Part shown: positions 1 through 9,397 of the stretch, piece after piece
Layout: every line of letters begins with the position of its first letter
Position numbering within the stretch: the stretch's first letter is position 1
Source of the DNA: G963665495 sp963665495
Lineage (GTDB): Bacteria > Desulfobacterota > Desulfovibrionia > Desulfovibrionales > Desulfovibrionaceae
NCBI GenBank assembly: GCA_963665495.1
Contig: OY762289.1
Location: 434,001-498,000 of the forward strand
DNA length: 64,000 bases
Direction: 5' to 3'
Program-made: the position numbers and the translations under genes
Notes under the pieces: model-generated
Databases searched by the model: none
Seen by the model: only the letters and a program-made list of their open reading frames with translations
Told to the model about the DNA's origin: nothing

Positions 1-1
1 A

Positions 2-604
2 CACTATGTTTCGGCCTTGCCCGAATTCGTGGGCGCTTTTTCTCTGACGCACGCGCTCGGGCCAGGCCCGGAGCGTTTGCTGCGGCCGTTGGAGCGGTTC
101 GAGAAACTGCTTTGGGCGGTGATGTGCGCGGGAATCCTGTTTTGCTGCGGCCTGGGCTGGCTGGCGGGGCAGCAGGGGCGTACGCTGGAATCTCAAGCAA
201 CGGCGCTGCGTGAGGAACTGCAACGGACAACGGCCCGGCCCGCGAATCTTCCGCCTTTGCCGGCTAACGTTTTTATAGACAGAGCCGCTCTGGCAGGCCT
301 GCTGGACCGGGCCAGCAGCAGTCCGAATCTGGCCATGCTCTGGAACAGGCTAGGAGCGGCCAAACCCAAGGCCCTGAGCGTGACCAGCCTGAAGCTGGCG
401 TACGCGCCCGAGAAAGTGAATGTGCTCCTGCAGGGGCGCGTATACGCGGATTTGCAGAGCAGCCAGGAACTGGCTCTGGAATATCTTGCGCAGCTGCGGT
501 CCGCTGGGGCGCATATCCTGAAGCATGAGTTGGAATTGTCCGCAGGCGATGAACAGTTTTTTTCGTTGGAACTGGAATATCATGATCAGGAAGGGGGGAA
601 TTGA
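2..604 (+). CDS. PilN/GspL-like inner-membrane pilus or secretion assembly protein, 5' truncated
   Basis: The frame is open to the left edge of the window, so only the C-terminal part is seen. The first visible residues (HYVSALPEFVGAF) resemble the end of a PilM/GspL actin-like domain. A single membrane segment follows at about residues 33-53 counted from the TTG at 17, then a coiled-coil stretch and a compact alpha/beta domain. This order is that of PilN/GspL proteins, which join the cytoplasmic ATPase to the periplasmic alignment complex. The next gene starts inside its stop codon (TGATG), and a secretin follows, so it is part of a pilus or type II secretion operon. The family name comes from layout and context, not from a diagnostic motif. 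A PilM-PilN fusion is possible because the reading frame continues upstream. Confidence 0.6.
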   Translation, partial: HYVSALPEFVGAFSLTHALGPGPERLLRPLERFEKLLWAVMCAGILFCCGLGWLAGQQGRTLESQATALREELQRTTARPANLPPLPANVFIDRAALAGLLDRASSSPNLAMLWNRLGAAKPKALSVTSLKLAYAPEKVNVLLQGRVYADLQSSQELALEYLAQLRSAGAHILKHELELSAGDEQFFSLELEYHDQEGGN

Positions 605-1155
605 TGCATCCGGCTCGCCGCCAGATAGTCATACGCTGGGCCGTCTGTTTGCTGGCCTTACTGAGTCCGCTCGCCTGGTGGTGGCTGGAGTCCCGAAGTC
701 CGCGCCCGGTGATAGCGCTGCCGGATTCGCCGAATCTCGGCCTGCCGGCGGAATCCGACGAACAGGCAGTGGCCCGGTGCGTTGCCGCGCTGGAGCGGAT
801 GCGCCAGGAACAGGCGGCGGGAAGCCGCCCCGGCCCCGTACGCGCCTCGTCGCAGTTATTGGCCGAGCCGCGCAACAATTCCCTGGATCTCGAAGGGCTG
901 AATCTGGAGCAGATTCTTTCCGTTAAATGGGAGGAAACCGAACGGCTGCCGCATCTCAGTCTGGTCTTTTTTTCAGGAGCCAACCGCATGGCTGTCATCG
1001 ACGGCAAAGTCGTCCGCCAGGGCAGCCGTTTGCCTGACGGCAGCCGCGTGCTTGGCATCGAGCGTACGGGCGTGCTTGTGGCTAGAAACGGCAAAGTACG
1101 GCGTCTTGTCTGGCATTCGCCGCGGCAGGTGCGTTTGAGCAGGGAGGGCTCATGA
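604..1155 (+). CDS. PilP/GspB/MshK-like periplasmic accessory protein
   Basis: This 183-residue protein begins at the ATG that overlaps the preceding stop; a TTG one codon upstream is less likely. An N-terminal membrane anchor lies at about residues 9-26. The C-terminal part has the small beta-barrel pattern of GspB/PilP/GspC-type proteins: a residue run like MAVIDGKVVRQGSRLPDG followed by VLGIERTGVLVARNGKVRRL. Such domains link the inner-membrane assembly platform to the secretin. The secretin gene starts four bases before the end of this one (ATGA overlap), so translation is probably coupled. The assignment is by fold pattern and position. Confidence 0.6.
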   Translation: MHPARRQIVIRWAVCLLALLSPLAWWWLESRSPRPVIALPDSPNLGLPAESDEQAVARCVAALERMRQEQAAGSRPGPVRASSQLLAEPRNNSLDLEGLNLEQILSVKWEETERLPHLSLVFFSGANRMAVIDGKVVRQGSRLPDGSRVLGIERTGVLVARNGKVRRLVWHSPRQVRLSREGS

Positions 1156-2951
1156 AAGCGAAGCGACTGCTTTATTTCCTTTTGTTGCCCGTGCTGCTGC
1201 TTTGCCTGTGCGTATCTTCCTGCGCGCAAAAAGAGGATCAGCTCAAGGGCAAACTGGGGTACGAGGAGCTGTATAAAAACGCCAGGCAGGAAAACGAACA
1301 TTTGGGCGAGCTGCGCAGGCAGGAACACCAGATGGAAGTTTCCAGGCCCCCGGCGCCGCCGCCTCTGGAACCCCTGGCTCCGCGCTACGATCCCCTGGAC
1401 GAGGTGCGTATCTCCATTTCCATGCAGCAGGAATCGCTCCACGACATTTTGTTTGTGGTGGCCCGCAATGCGGGCTTGAATCTGGTCATTGAACCGGGGA
1501 TCAGCCTGGACAACCGGGTGACCATCAGCTTTGAGAGCGCCAAATCCTCCGTTGTGATCAATACGCTCCTGAAGGCCTATGATCTGGCCTGGGAGGTGGA
1601 GGACAACGTACTGTACGTCAAGCGTTTTGTGGACAAGACCTTTGATCTGGGGTTTCTGAATTCCAAAACCACTATGGAAATCAAAAGCGGGGGCAATATC
1701 TTCGGCACGGTGGACGTGCAGGACGGCAACCTCGGCGATATGCAGGGCAGCGTACGAATTGAGGGTGTCATGGGCAAAGCGCGCGAAAAGGATTCGCTCT
1801 ACGAGCAGCTTTATCAGAACGTGAGCAGCATCATCAACGACTACCCCCTGCCGGCGCAGCATCAGGTCTACTCCGAGAGCGTCCGGACCGGCGGAAAGGC
1901 CAGCGCCAGGAGGAACAAATCGGAAAGCATAGAGGCGGACGAAGCCCATAGTGAGTATTCCGGCGGCATGTCCAGTAAGCGCAGAGTGGAAACCGGCCAG
2001 GGCGTACCCTCGGACGCCATCGATAAAAGCAACGGCACCTATGTGCTGGATTCCGTGGCGGGAACCCTGTTCGTGAAAAGTACGCCGGCCAAGGTTCAAG
2101 CCGTGGAGCGGCTGATCGACAATCTCAAATCCAAGCTGACCCGTCAGGTTGTCATCGACGCGCGTATTCTGGAAGTGACCCTGAGCGACAGTTTTTCGTT
2201 CGGCATCGACTGGAACTATGTGGCCAACGAGTTGGTCAACGACAGCGTGCTGGGCCTGAATATCGGCTGGAACGGCCAGTCCAGCAGCCCGATGATTTCC
2301 ATTCCGGATAATTTCCTTTCCAGTTCATCGGATACGCCCACGGTTATTTCCCAGAACGGCACCACCGTACCGCAGGGCACGCATCTGCTGGACGCCACCA
2401 TAGAAGCCCTGGAAACCTTCGGCGGCATCAAGGTCATTTCCAGCCCGCATGTTCGTACGAAACACGGCCAGCCCACGTTGCTGACCTCCGGCCGGATGGT
2501 GAAGTACGTGGACTCCGTGGAACGGAATCTCGACAACACGTCTTCGGGAGTGGACAGCATCAGCTATACGGTGGAAACCGCCAAGATTTTCGACGGCATC
2601 ATGCTCGGCGTACTGCCTTTCATCAACGCCGACGGCAGCGTGGACATGCAGATTTTCCCCATCAAAAGCCAGGTGGATGAAAGCAGCCTGAGTCTGGTGG
2701 AAGTGGCGGACGGCGTCTACATCAGTCTGCCGGAGGTGGATATCAAAAACATCAGCACCAGCGTACGCGCCCGAAACGGTGAGACAGTGATTCTGGGCGG
2801 ATTGATCGACAAGGAGCACGGCAAATCGGACGGGCGGGTACCCGGCCTCGGACAAGTGCCCGTGTTGGGCTGGCTGTTCCAGCAGAGCGAGCGCAGCGAA
2901 CTGGTCCGCGAACTGGTGATCATCATGCATGTGCAGGTGTTGGGAAAGTGA
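1152..2951 (+). CDS. mshL: Secretin lipoprotein of MshL/PilQ type
   Basis: This 599-residue protein forms the outer-membrane gated ring of a type IV pilus or type II secretion machine. The N terminus is a lipoprotein signal with a lipobox ending VSSC at about residue 24. A secretin/TonB short N-domain follows (about 90-160), with an acidic, low-complexity insert around 200-290. The C-terminal beta-domain starts with VVIDARILEVTLSDSFSFGI and ends with the classic signature containing VPGLGQVPVLGWLF and ELVIIMHVQVL. Length and layout fit the MSHA secretin MshL better than GspD, which has more N-domains. A strong ribosome site (AGGGAGGG) precedes the ATG. The mshL symbol is by similarity; which pilus it serves is not shown here. 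Confidence 0.85.
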   Translation: MKAKRLLYFLLLPVLLLCLCVSSCAQKEDQLKGKLGYEELYKNARQENEHLGELRRQEHQMEVSRPPAPPPLEPLAPRYDPLDEVRISISMQQESLHDILFVVARNAGLNLVIEPGISLDNRVTISFESAKSSVVINTLLKAYDLAWEVEDNVLYVKRFVDKTFDLGFLNSKTTMEIKSGGNIFGTVDVQDGNLGDMQGSVRIEGVMGKAREKDSLYEQLYQNVSSIINDYPLPAQHQVYSESVRTGGKASARRNKSESIEADEAHSEYSGGMSSKRRVETGQGVPSDAIDKSNGTYVLDSVAGTLFVKSTPAKVQAVERLIDNLKSKLTRQVVIDARILEVTLSDSFSFGIDWNYVANELVNDSVLGLNIGWNGQSSSPMISIPDNFLSSSSDTPTVISQNGTTVPQGTHLLDATIEALETFGGIKVISSPHVRTKHGQPTLLTSGRMVKYVDSVERNLDNTSSGVDSISYTVETAKIFDGIMLGVLPFINADGSVDMQIFPIKSQVDESSLSLVEVADGVYISLPEVDIKNISTSVRARNGETVILGGLIDKEHGKSDGRVPGLGQVPVLGWLFQQSERSELVRELVIIMHVQVLGK

Positions 2952-3032
2952 AACAGCCCGGCGGACAGGGCCTATTGATAGAAAAATCTCGGATTCTCCA
3001 AAAATGTATAACAACTTACTTGTTTGTCCGGA

Positions 3033-3971
3033 ATGCTGATCCATCGCAGCCTGGAGCGTATTCGCAGGCCTTCCTGCGCGTCCGGTGAATCAGCATCGAG
3101 CCGGGGGGGAACGAGGGTCAAGTGCCTGCTGGCCGTTGCTGCCGGGGTGCTGGCCTGCAGTGCGGCCTTGTTTCTGCTGGCTCAGGCGTACACTGCTTTT
3201 TATCTCTCTCCTGTTCCTTTTCCTCCGCATGAAGCGAAGCAGCCGCGAGCAAATGTTTCGCCACCGCCGTTACCCAAATCCGTACGCGAATCCGGACAAG
3301 GCCAAGCGGCATTTAAAGAAAAAAAGACCAAGCTGCCGCCCGTACAACGGGTTACGGACAAAATACCGGCGGAAAGCGGAGCAATACCTGCGGCAGCCAC
3401 CAAGCAGGAGTCTGAGGCTGCAGTTTTGCCGGAACAGTCCGAACAACCGCATAGCAGTTCGTCCGGATATTTGGAAAGGCGCGGACCCGGCGGTACGAAG
3501 CTTGAAGACAGGCAGCCTGTCCGCGCATTGGACGGGCCGGATCGTCCCGCGAGGGGCTGGCGGCAGGATCAGGAGAGTCTGGACCGTCATTTTGCTGCTC
3601 AGGCCAGGCGCAACGAGCGGGTTCTGGAACTGGAGCAGCGGCTGCGCGCGGCGTTGAACGACGGGGATGCAACTCGGTCCGAAGAAGCTTTGAAAAGCCT
3701 GCTGACACTGATCGGAGCGGATAGCCTGGGCGGGCTCAAATGGCGGGGATTTTACGCCTTGACCTTTGGCGACTGGAATGCTGCAGCCCGCTATTACGGC
3801 GAGGCTCTGGCCCGGACGCCGGGAGATGTGCAATGCCGTTTCAATCTGGCCCTGGCACAGCTGCGCCAGGGCCGAAATGAAGAAGCCGCCCTGAACTACA
3901 GGCGGCTTAAATCTCTGGCGCCGCACTCCGTCGCCGTGCAACGTCTTGCGCCCTATTTCGAGTCGCGATGA
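3033..3971 (+). CDS. Membrane-anchored TPR protein, MshN-like
   Basis: The ATG at 3033 is preferred over a TTG three codons upstream. The 312-residue product has a short basic N terminus (SLERIRRP), one membrane segment at about residues 30-52, a long proline- and charge-rich linker (about 60-200), and C-terminal tetratricopeptide repeats (ALARTPGDVQCRFNLALAQL, then a second helix pair). This is the plan of MshN and related bitopic TPR proteins in MSHA pilus operons. It lies 81 bp after the secretin with no obvious terminator, and ends eight bases from the convergent regulator gene. TPRs usually bind partner proteins; here the likely partners are the secretion ATPase or secretin. Confidence 0.6.
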   Translation: MLIHRSLERIRRPSCASGESASSRGGTRVKCLLAVAAGVLACSAALFLLAQAYTAFYLSPVPFPPHEAKQPRANVSPPPLPKSVRESGQGQAAFKEKKTKLPPVQRVTDKIPAESGAIPAAATKQESEAAVLPEQSEQPHSSSSGYLERRGPGGTKLEDRQPVRALDGPDRPARGWRQDQESLDRHFAAQARRNERVLELEQRLRAALNDGDATRSEEALKSLLTLIGADSLGGLKWRGFYALTFGDWNAAARYYGEALARTPGDVQCRFNLALAQLRQGRNEEAALNYRRLKSLAPHSVAVQRLAPYFESR

Positions 3972-3978
3972 CGGCGGA

Positions 3979-5574
3979 TCAGGCCTTGCGGCTTCTGGAT
4001 CGCGCTTTTTCCTCGGCCACCTGGACTTCGAGGTTGTACTTGGAAATGCGGTAGCCCATCTGGCGCGGCGTAATGCCCAGATCGCGCGCCGCACGGGACT
4101 GAATCCAGTCGTTGCGCTGCAATGCGGCGATCACTTCGGATTTCTCCAGCTCCTTGAGTGAAGAGGGCCGACTGGGATCAGCAAATGCCTGCTCCTGCGG
4201 AGCCGCGCAGTCGCATTCCACCACACTGTTGTCAATGTAAGGAGTGATCAGCGGCGCATCGATACGGTCTTCTTCGGCAAGAATAACCAGTCGTTCCACC
4301 AGGTTTTCCATTTCCCGTACGTTGCCGGGCCAATCGTAATTGGCCAGTATTTCCAACGCATGCGGGGTGAAGCGCATTCTGCGTCCGTATTCTTTGCCCA
4401 CTTTGTTAAGGAAAAAACTGAGCAGGCTGACGATATCTTCCTTACGCTCACGCAAAGGAGGCGTCTGTACGGGGAACACGTTCAACCGGTAGTAGAGATC
4501 GGGCCGGAAGCTGGCCACGCGGACCAGTTGGCCCAAATCCCTGTTGGTGGCGGCCAGAATACGGACATCCACTTTGCGGGTGACGTTGCTTCCCAAGCGT
4601 TCGAATTCCTTTTCCTGCAGCACGCGCAGCAGTTTTGCCTGCAGGCCCATGCCGAGTTCGCCGATTTCATCGAGGAAAAGGGAGCCTTTGTCCGCTTCCT
4701 CGAATTTTCCGGGTTTTGATCCGGTGGCGCCGGTAAACGCGCCTTTTTCGTACCCGAATAGCTCGGATTCGAGCAGGTTCTCCGGGATGGAAGCGCAGTT
4801 CACCTTAATGAAAGGGTGGGCCTTGCGATCGGAAAGTTCATGCAGGATACGGGCGATGAGGGTTTTACCCGTGCCTGATTCCCCCAGTAAAAGTACGGTG
4901 GCTTTGGTGGGGGCGACTTTTTCGATCTGTCGCTGCACCTCGAGCATGGCCGGACTTTTACCGACAATATAGAGACCATCCGCATTTTTGGAGACCTTGT
5001 ACTTGAGCGAAGCGTTTTCCTGCCGGAGCGTCTGGACCTGTTCGTTGAGGTTGATGAACTGGCCGATGAGCGTGGCCACCACATTGAGAAACTCAATGTC
5101 CTCATCCACGGAAACTTCATCACCGAAAAGGCGGTCGACGTTGAGAACTCCCAGGGGTTTCCCGTGCAGTGAAATGGGAACGCCCACAAAGGCGAGTTTG
5201 GTTTTCTCAATTCCGCGGGATCCAGTTTTGTTCAAAAACAACGGTTCCTTGCGGATATCCGGCACATAGTAGGGCATGTTGCTCTGGAAAATTTTGCCAG
5301 TGACTCCTTCGTCCAACCGGTAAATACCGCGTTGTTTTTCTTCTTCGGTCAGACCGTGCGACGCGCTGATGATCAATCGTTCGTTGGTCGGGTCGAAAAG
5401 GGTCACTGTGGCCCGCTTCATGCTCAAAGTATCGGAAAGGATTCTCAGAATATCACGCAGTGTCTGCTCCAGATCAAGCGCTTTGGCAACGATCTGGCTG
5501 ATGGCGGAGAGTACTCGTAGTTTTAATTCCCTTGTTTCTTCGGTCATACGTTCAGTTCGCATTTTTTGTACCAC
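3979..5574 (-). CDS. NifA-like sigma-54-dependent activator (GAF-AAA-Fis HTH)
   Basis: This 531-residue enhancer-binding protein has a GAF sensor domain (about 20-175), a central AAA+ domain (about 200-440) with Walker A GESGTGKT, the sigma-54 contact loop GAFTGA and the arginine-finger region, and a Fis-type helix-turn-helix at the C terminus. The recognition region WIQSRAARDLGITPRQMGYR is very close to that of NifA. Between the AAA+ and HTH domains there is a C-x-C pair (VECDCAAP), a place where oxygen-sensitive NifA proteins carry cysteines. No nif gene is in the window, so the regulon is unknown. The start is uncertain: a GTG is given, with in-frame ATGs 12 and 27 bases downstream, and none has a clear ribosome site. 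The 315 bp upstream is AT-rich and shared with the divergent binding-protein gene. Confidence 0.85.
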   Translation of the reverse strand: MVQKMRTERMTEETRELKLRVLSAISQIVAKALDLEQTLRDILRILSDTLSMKRATVTLFDPTNERLIISASHGLTEEEKQRGIYRLDEGVTGKIFQSNMPYYVPDIRKEPLFLNKTGSRGIEKTKLAFVGVPISLHGKPLGVLNVDRLFGDEVSVDEDIEFLNVVATLIGQFINLNEQVQTLRQENASLKYKVSKNADGLYIVGKSPAMLEVQRQIEKVAPTKATVLLLGESGTGKTLIARILHELSDRKAHPFIKVNCASIPENLLESELFGYEKGAFTGATGSKPGKFEEADKGSLFLDEIGELGMGLQAKLLRVLQEKEFERLGSNVTRKVDVRILAATNRDLGQLVRVASFRPDLYYRLNVFPVQTPPLRERKEDIVSLLSFFLNKVGKEYGRRMRFTPHALEILANYDWPGNVREMENLVERLVILAEEDRIDAPLITPYIDNSVVECDCAAPQEQAFADPSRPSSLKELEKSEVIAALQRNDWIQSRAARDLGITPRQMGYRISKYNLEVQVAEEKARSRSRKA

Positions 5575-5889
5575 AATTGAAAAACTAATATACTGAAATT
5601 ATTAAAGGTTTAAGTGTGACTTAAGGAGTCTTTTTATATAAGTTACAAATTTGTACAGTAAAGGCGAAAATTCATCACAAATTTGAAAAAAACTCAAGGC
5701 AAAATAGCCTCTTCTTTCTGCCTCGAGATCCATCACATGACATGAAGGAGTAGTATAACAGGACAATCGGCAACGGGAAAGGTCCTTTGAAGACAATAGC
5801 CACATTATAGGGCAATCGCGAAGTTATCGTCGCTTCCAGGCCAAGTCCATATTGTCATAGAACCAAAAATATGGTTATATCTTAAACAA
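5575..5889. promoter_or_regulatory. AT-rich divergent intergenic region
   Basis: This stretch separates the NifA-like gene from the binding-protein gene and must hold promoters for both. It is markedly AT-rich. An inverted repeat CCATAT...ATATGG lies just before the binding-protein start. No sigma-54 promoter of good quality and no gene was recognised. Confidence 0.4.
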
Positions 5890-7221
5890 ATGCAAAAAAA
5901 ATCCAGTTTGTCTTCGATTTCGGGAAGCGCTTTTGCGCATCCCTTTGCAATAGTCCTTAGTTGCGCGTGCTTTTTTGTATTGTGGGCTATGGGAGGCGTG
6001 TTTGCAAGCGAGCCGTTTTCCGAGCAGCCCGTACGTCTGGGAATCAACTATCCGCTTACGGGGCCGTATTCTGTGGAAGGCCTGGACCAGATTCGGGCCG
6101 CCCGGATGGCGGTGGATGAAATCAACTACAGCGGAGGCCTGCTGGGGCGGCCTCTTGAATTGCTTACCAGAGATTCTTCTTCGGATGTCCTTTTGACGGA
6201 AATCAACGTGCATGAGTTGATCGACGCGAAGTGTGTGATGATTTTCGGCGGGGCTTCGTCTGCGGTGGCAATTACCGCAGCCGGCATATGTCAGCAGCAT
6301 CAGATCCTTTTTTTCGGTACCCTGACGTATTCCACGGCCACCACCCTGGAAAACGCCCATCGTGTTTCATTTCGCGAGTGCAATGATTCCTGGATGGCGG
6401 CGCAGCTGATGGCCAACTGGTTGAACAGCAGGTTCAGAGGAAAGCGCTATTTTTATATTACCGCGGACTATACCTGGGGCTGGACCTCTGAGGAAAGCCT
6501 GCGGCAGGTTACCTATACGCAGGATTCCCAAAAGCATCCGCGCGTACTGACGCCACTGGGCACCATGGATTTTTCAGCAGCCTTGCGGGAAGCTGCGATT
6601 TACAAGCCGGACGTGCTGGTCCTGGTGCTTTTCGGCAAAGATCTGGCGCATGCGCTCAAACGAGCGGCGGAAATGGGGTTGAGTCAGACCTGCCAGATAG
6701 TAGTTCCAAATCTGACGCTGGGTATGGCCGAACGTGCCGGCGCCAAAGCTCTCTCCGGTGTAGTTGGAACCCTGCCATGGACCTGGAAAGTACCCTATCT
6801 TGAAAATTCTCTTTCCGGACAGGAATTCGTGGAAAAGTATGAAAGACGCTACCGCCGCTACCCGAGTACTGCGGGAGCCAGCGCCTATTCCATTGTCTAT
6901 GAATACAAGGCCGCGGTGGAACGGGCCGGTACCACCCGGACGGCGGCAGTGGTACGCGCCCTTGAAGGCCACAGCTATTCGTTGCTCAAGGACGAACAAA
7001 CCTGGCGGGCCCTGGATCATCAGAATGTGCAGACTATGTACATGGTCCGGGGCAACAGCGAGTATGACATTCTCAATGATCCTCTTCGGCAGAATTATTT
7101 TAGCATAATCGGCAGGATGGAAGGGAAGGAGCTTGTGCGAAAAGAGGGAGAGTGGAAACGGTTGCGCAAGGAAGCCGGGCTCCCGGAGCGGCTGGAATTG
7201 TTTGAGGATGAAAAACCATGA
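5890..7221 (+). CDS. Periplasmic ligand-binding protein of the branched-chain amino acid/amide type (Peripla_BP_6)
   Basis: The 443-residue product has an N-terminal signal peptide (hydrophobic residues about 20-36, likely cleavage after VFA) followed by a type I periplasmic binding fold. It begins VRLGINYPLTGPYSVEGLDQ and continues MAVDEINYSGGLLGRPLEL, typical of LivJ/AmiC/urea-binding proteins. No permease or ATPase genes are nearby. Instead the gene overlaps the following sensor kinase gene by four bases (ATGA). The simplest reading is that it binds a small molecule in the periplasm and presents it to the kinase. No good ribosome site precedes the ATG, although the signal peptide supports this start. 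The ligand cannot be told from sequence. Confidence 0.85.
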   Translation: MQKKSSLSSISGSAFAHPFAIVLSCACFFVLWAMGGVFASEPFSEQPVRLGINYPLTGPYSVEGLDQIRAARMAVDEINYSGGLLGRPLELLTRDSSSDVLLTEINVHELIDAKCVMIFGGASSAVAITAAGICQQHQILFFGTLTYSTATTLENAHRVSFRECNDSWMAAQLMANWLNSRFRGKRYFYITADYTWGWTSEESLRQVTYTQDSQKHPRVLTPLGTMDFSAALREAAIYKPDVLVLVLFGKDLAHALKRAAEMGLSQTCQIVVPNLTLGMAERAGAKALSGVVGTLPWTWKVPYLENSLSGQEFVEKYERRYRRYPSTAGASAYSIVYEYKAAVERAGTTRTAAVVRALEGHSYSLLKDEQTWRALDHQNVQTMYMVRGNSEYDILNDPLRQNYFSIIGRMEGKELVRKEGEWKRLRKEAGLPERLELFEDEKP

Positions 7222-9383
7222 ATATGTTGCGGGGAATCAAACGCTTATTGCAGCGAGTTCTTCCTCGTTCGACTTTTTGGCAGTTTTTTATTGCAACGGC
7301 CATCATCGGGGTGATCACTGCGCTGATCGCCATACTGGTGGCCTTCGGCATCAGTCGTCAACTGGTGCATAAACTCATGGAAGAAACCGGCTATACGGTT
7401 CTTGCCAATGCGGCGGATTATATCGGCCGTTCGCGCAGCAATATTGAGCAATACCGCGTATCGGTGTTTGAAGCGGACCAAAAAATGTTGCGTAATGCGG
7501 CGGATCGGGGGGTGGTTTTATTTGAAGCTTACAGGAGCGAGGAATTCGTCGGCCATTTAACGCGGCCGGAGGCTCAAAAGGCAGCTCTGGAGCAACTGTT
7601 GAGTGAAAAGCTTGATAAGGAATCGCGACTGCTGGTTTTTGATGAACAAATGCAGCAGGTGGGACAGGGGCAGGATACCGGTACCAAAGGCGGCAACGCT
7701 GCCGGTTTGAGCTCCGGCGTCAGGGAAATATATGGACAGCTGGCCAAGCAGGCTAAGAATGCTGAACACAATGAAATCATTCAGGTCTACCACATTGGCG
7801 ACTACGGCCCCGTTCCAGTGGATGTGCACCTGGCATTGGCGCGTTATTACGCGCCATGGGAACTGGTTCTGGTGGCTGACCTGAACCTGCAGACAAATGC
7901 GTCTCTTTTTCGGGAGCAGGAGCGTACGCAGCTTGACGAGCTGCGCGCCCGGATGGGGGAGATTGTCATCGGCAAGAGCGGCTATATTTATGCTCTGGAT
8001 GCGGATTGCAATATTATGATTCATCCTACCCTGAGCGGGGTGAACCTGGCGGACGCCAAACCGCTGGTGAATGGCCTTTCCTTGTGTCGGGCCGTTCAGG
8101 AAACTGCGATCAAACCCTGGGGAACCAACAAACTGGAATACAACTGGGATCGCATCGGCCAGTCCAGAAATTACGTGTTTCCAAAAATCGTCTGGTGTAC
8201 GCGCGAGCCCACCACCGGCTGGTATGTTGGCGCGTCCGTCTATGTGGAAGAAGTGGAAGAGGATTTGCCGCGATATGTTCTGTTGATCTTTTTCCCAGCC
8301 TTGGGCGCTATTTTAGTCTTGGGCGGCGCCCTGGCGCTGCTGTTGCGCAGTCTGCTCAAGCCCATTCATGAGCTGACAGTGGTCTGCCAGGAAGTCAGCA
8401 ATGGGGATCTCGATGCGACAGCCCGGGAGGATGCGCCGGGCGAGATGGGCTTTCTTGCCCAGCATTTCAATGTGATGATCCGAACCGTGCGTGAATTGAT
8501 TCAGTTGGATGCACTGCGGCAGCAAGAACTGGAGGTGCTGAACAAGAGTCTGGAAACAAAAGTGCAGGAACGGACGCAGGATCTGAAGCAAAAGACGGAG
8601 AAACTCGAAGAGGCTAACGTCCGTTTGCTCGAACTGGATAAGCTCAAGTCCGCGCTGCTTTCGTCCGTCTCACACGAACTGCGTACGCCGCTGACTTCCA
8701 TCATGGGCTTTGCCAAGCTCATCGAACGAGATTTTCAGCATCATGCCAAGGATGCGGAACAAAGCGACAACCCGCGTTTGAATAAGATTGCCAAACGCAT
8801 CGATAAAAATCTGGACATCATCAATACGGAAGCCGAACGCCTTACCCGATTGATAAACGAGTTGCTGGATCTGTCGAGTGTGGAGTCCGGACGTGCGCAG
8901 ATGCATGATACGCTCTTCAATTTTGCCGATATTCTCGGACCCAGCCTGAGCCGCCTGGAACCCGGCATCAAAGAACTCCCGGACGTGTTGATCTGCATAG
9001 AGATTGCCGGCAACCTGCCTCCGATCATGGCCGACGTGGAGCGTTTCATTCAGGTCATGCACCATCTCATTGAAAATGCGGTCAAATTTACACCGAAAGG
9101 CCATATCAGCATAACGGCTTGTTCTGCCAACGGCTGGATCCAGGTCAGGGTCAAGGATTCGGGCATCGGCATGGATAAAAAGAATCTGTTGCGCGTCTTC
9201 GAATCCTTTCATCAGATCACTGAAGATGACGAATCGCTGATAAGCAAGCCCAAAGGTTCGGGGCTCGGCTTATCCCTGTGTCAAAGCATTCTTACGCATT
9301 ATAACGGGATTATCTGGTGCGAATCCGAGTCGGGAGCAGGCACGGAGGTCGTTTTCGAGATCCCTTCCGCCATTGCCGAATAG
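7218..9383 (+). CDS. Cache-domain sensor histidine kinase coupled to the binding protein
   Basis: This 721-residue membrane kinase has a membrane segment at about 24-46, a large periplasmic region with a Cache fold (IGKSGYIYALDADCNIMIHP, then TGWYVGASVYVEEVE), a second membrane segment at about 352-375, HAMP, a coiled coil, HisKA with H486 in SHELRTPL, and HATPase_c with the N box (HHLIENAVKF), DSGIGM and GSGLGL. All motifs for autophosphorylation are present. There is no receiver domain in the protein and no response regulator beside it, so its partner must be elsewhere. The four-base overlap with the binding-protein gene argues for co-translation and a joint sensing unit. Confidence 0.9.
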   Translation: MNMLRGIKRLLQRVLPRSTFWQFFIATAIIGVITALIAILVAFGISRQLVHKLMEETGYTVLANAADYIGRSRSNIEQYRVSVFEADQKMLRNAADRGVVLFEAYRSEEFVGHLTRPEAQKAALEQLLSEKLDKESRLLVFDEQMQQVGQGQDTGTKGGNAAGLSSGVREIYGQLAKQAKNAEHNEIIQVYHIGDYGPVPVDVHLALARYYAPWELVLVADLNLQTNASLFREQERTQLDELRARMGEIVIGKSGYIYALDADCNIMIHPTLSGVNLADAKPLVNGLSLCRAVQETAIKPWGTNKLEYNWDRIGQSRNYVFPKIVWCTREPTTGWYVGASVYVEEVEEDLPRYVLLIFFPALGAILVLGGALALLLRSLLKPIHELTVVCQEVSNGDLDATAREDAPGEMGFLAQHFNVMIRTVRELIQLDALRQQELEVLNKSLETKVQERTQDLKQKTEKLEEANVRLLELDKLKSALLSSVSHELRTPLTSIMGFAKLIERDFQHHAKDAEQSDNPRLNKIAKRIDKNLDIINTEAERLTRLINELLDLSSVESGRAQMHDTLFNFADILGPSLSRLEPGIKELPDVLICIEIAGNLPPIMADVERFIQVMHHLIENAVKFTPKGHISITACSANGWIQVRVKDSGIGMDKKNLLRVFESFHQITEDDESLISKPKGSGLGLSLCQSILTHYNGIIWCESESGAGTEVVFEIPSAIAE

Positions 9384-9397
9384 CGAAACAGTCGTCG

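Noticed and set aside
273..2099. 608-residue open frame on the minus strand
   Set aside because: It runs antisense to three well-supported pilus genes, has no ribosome site and its product looks like random translation of a GC-rich reverse strand.
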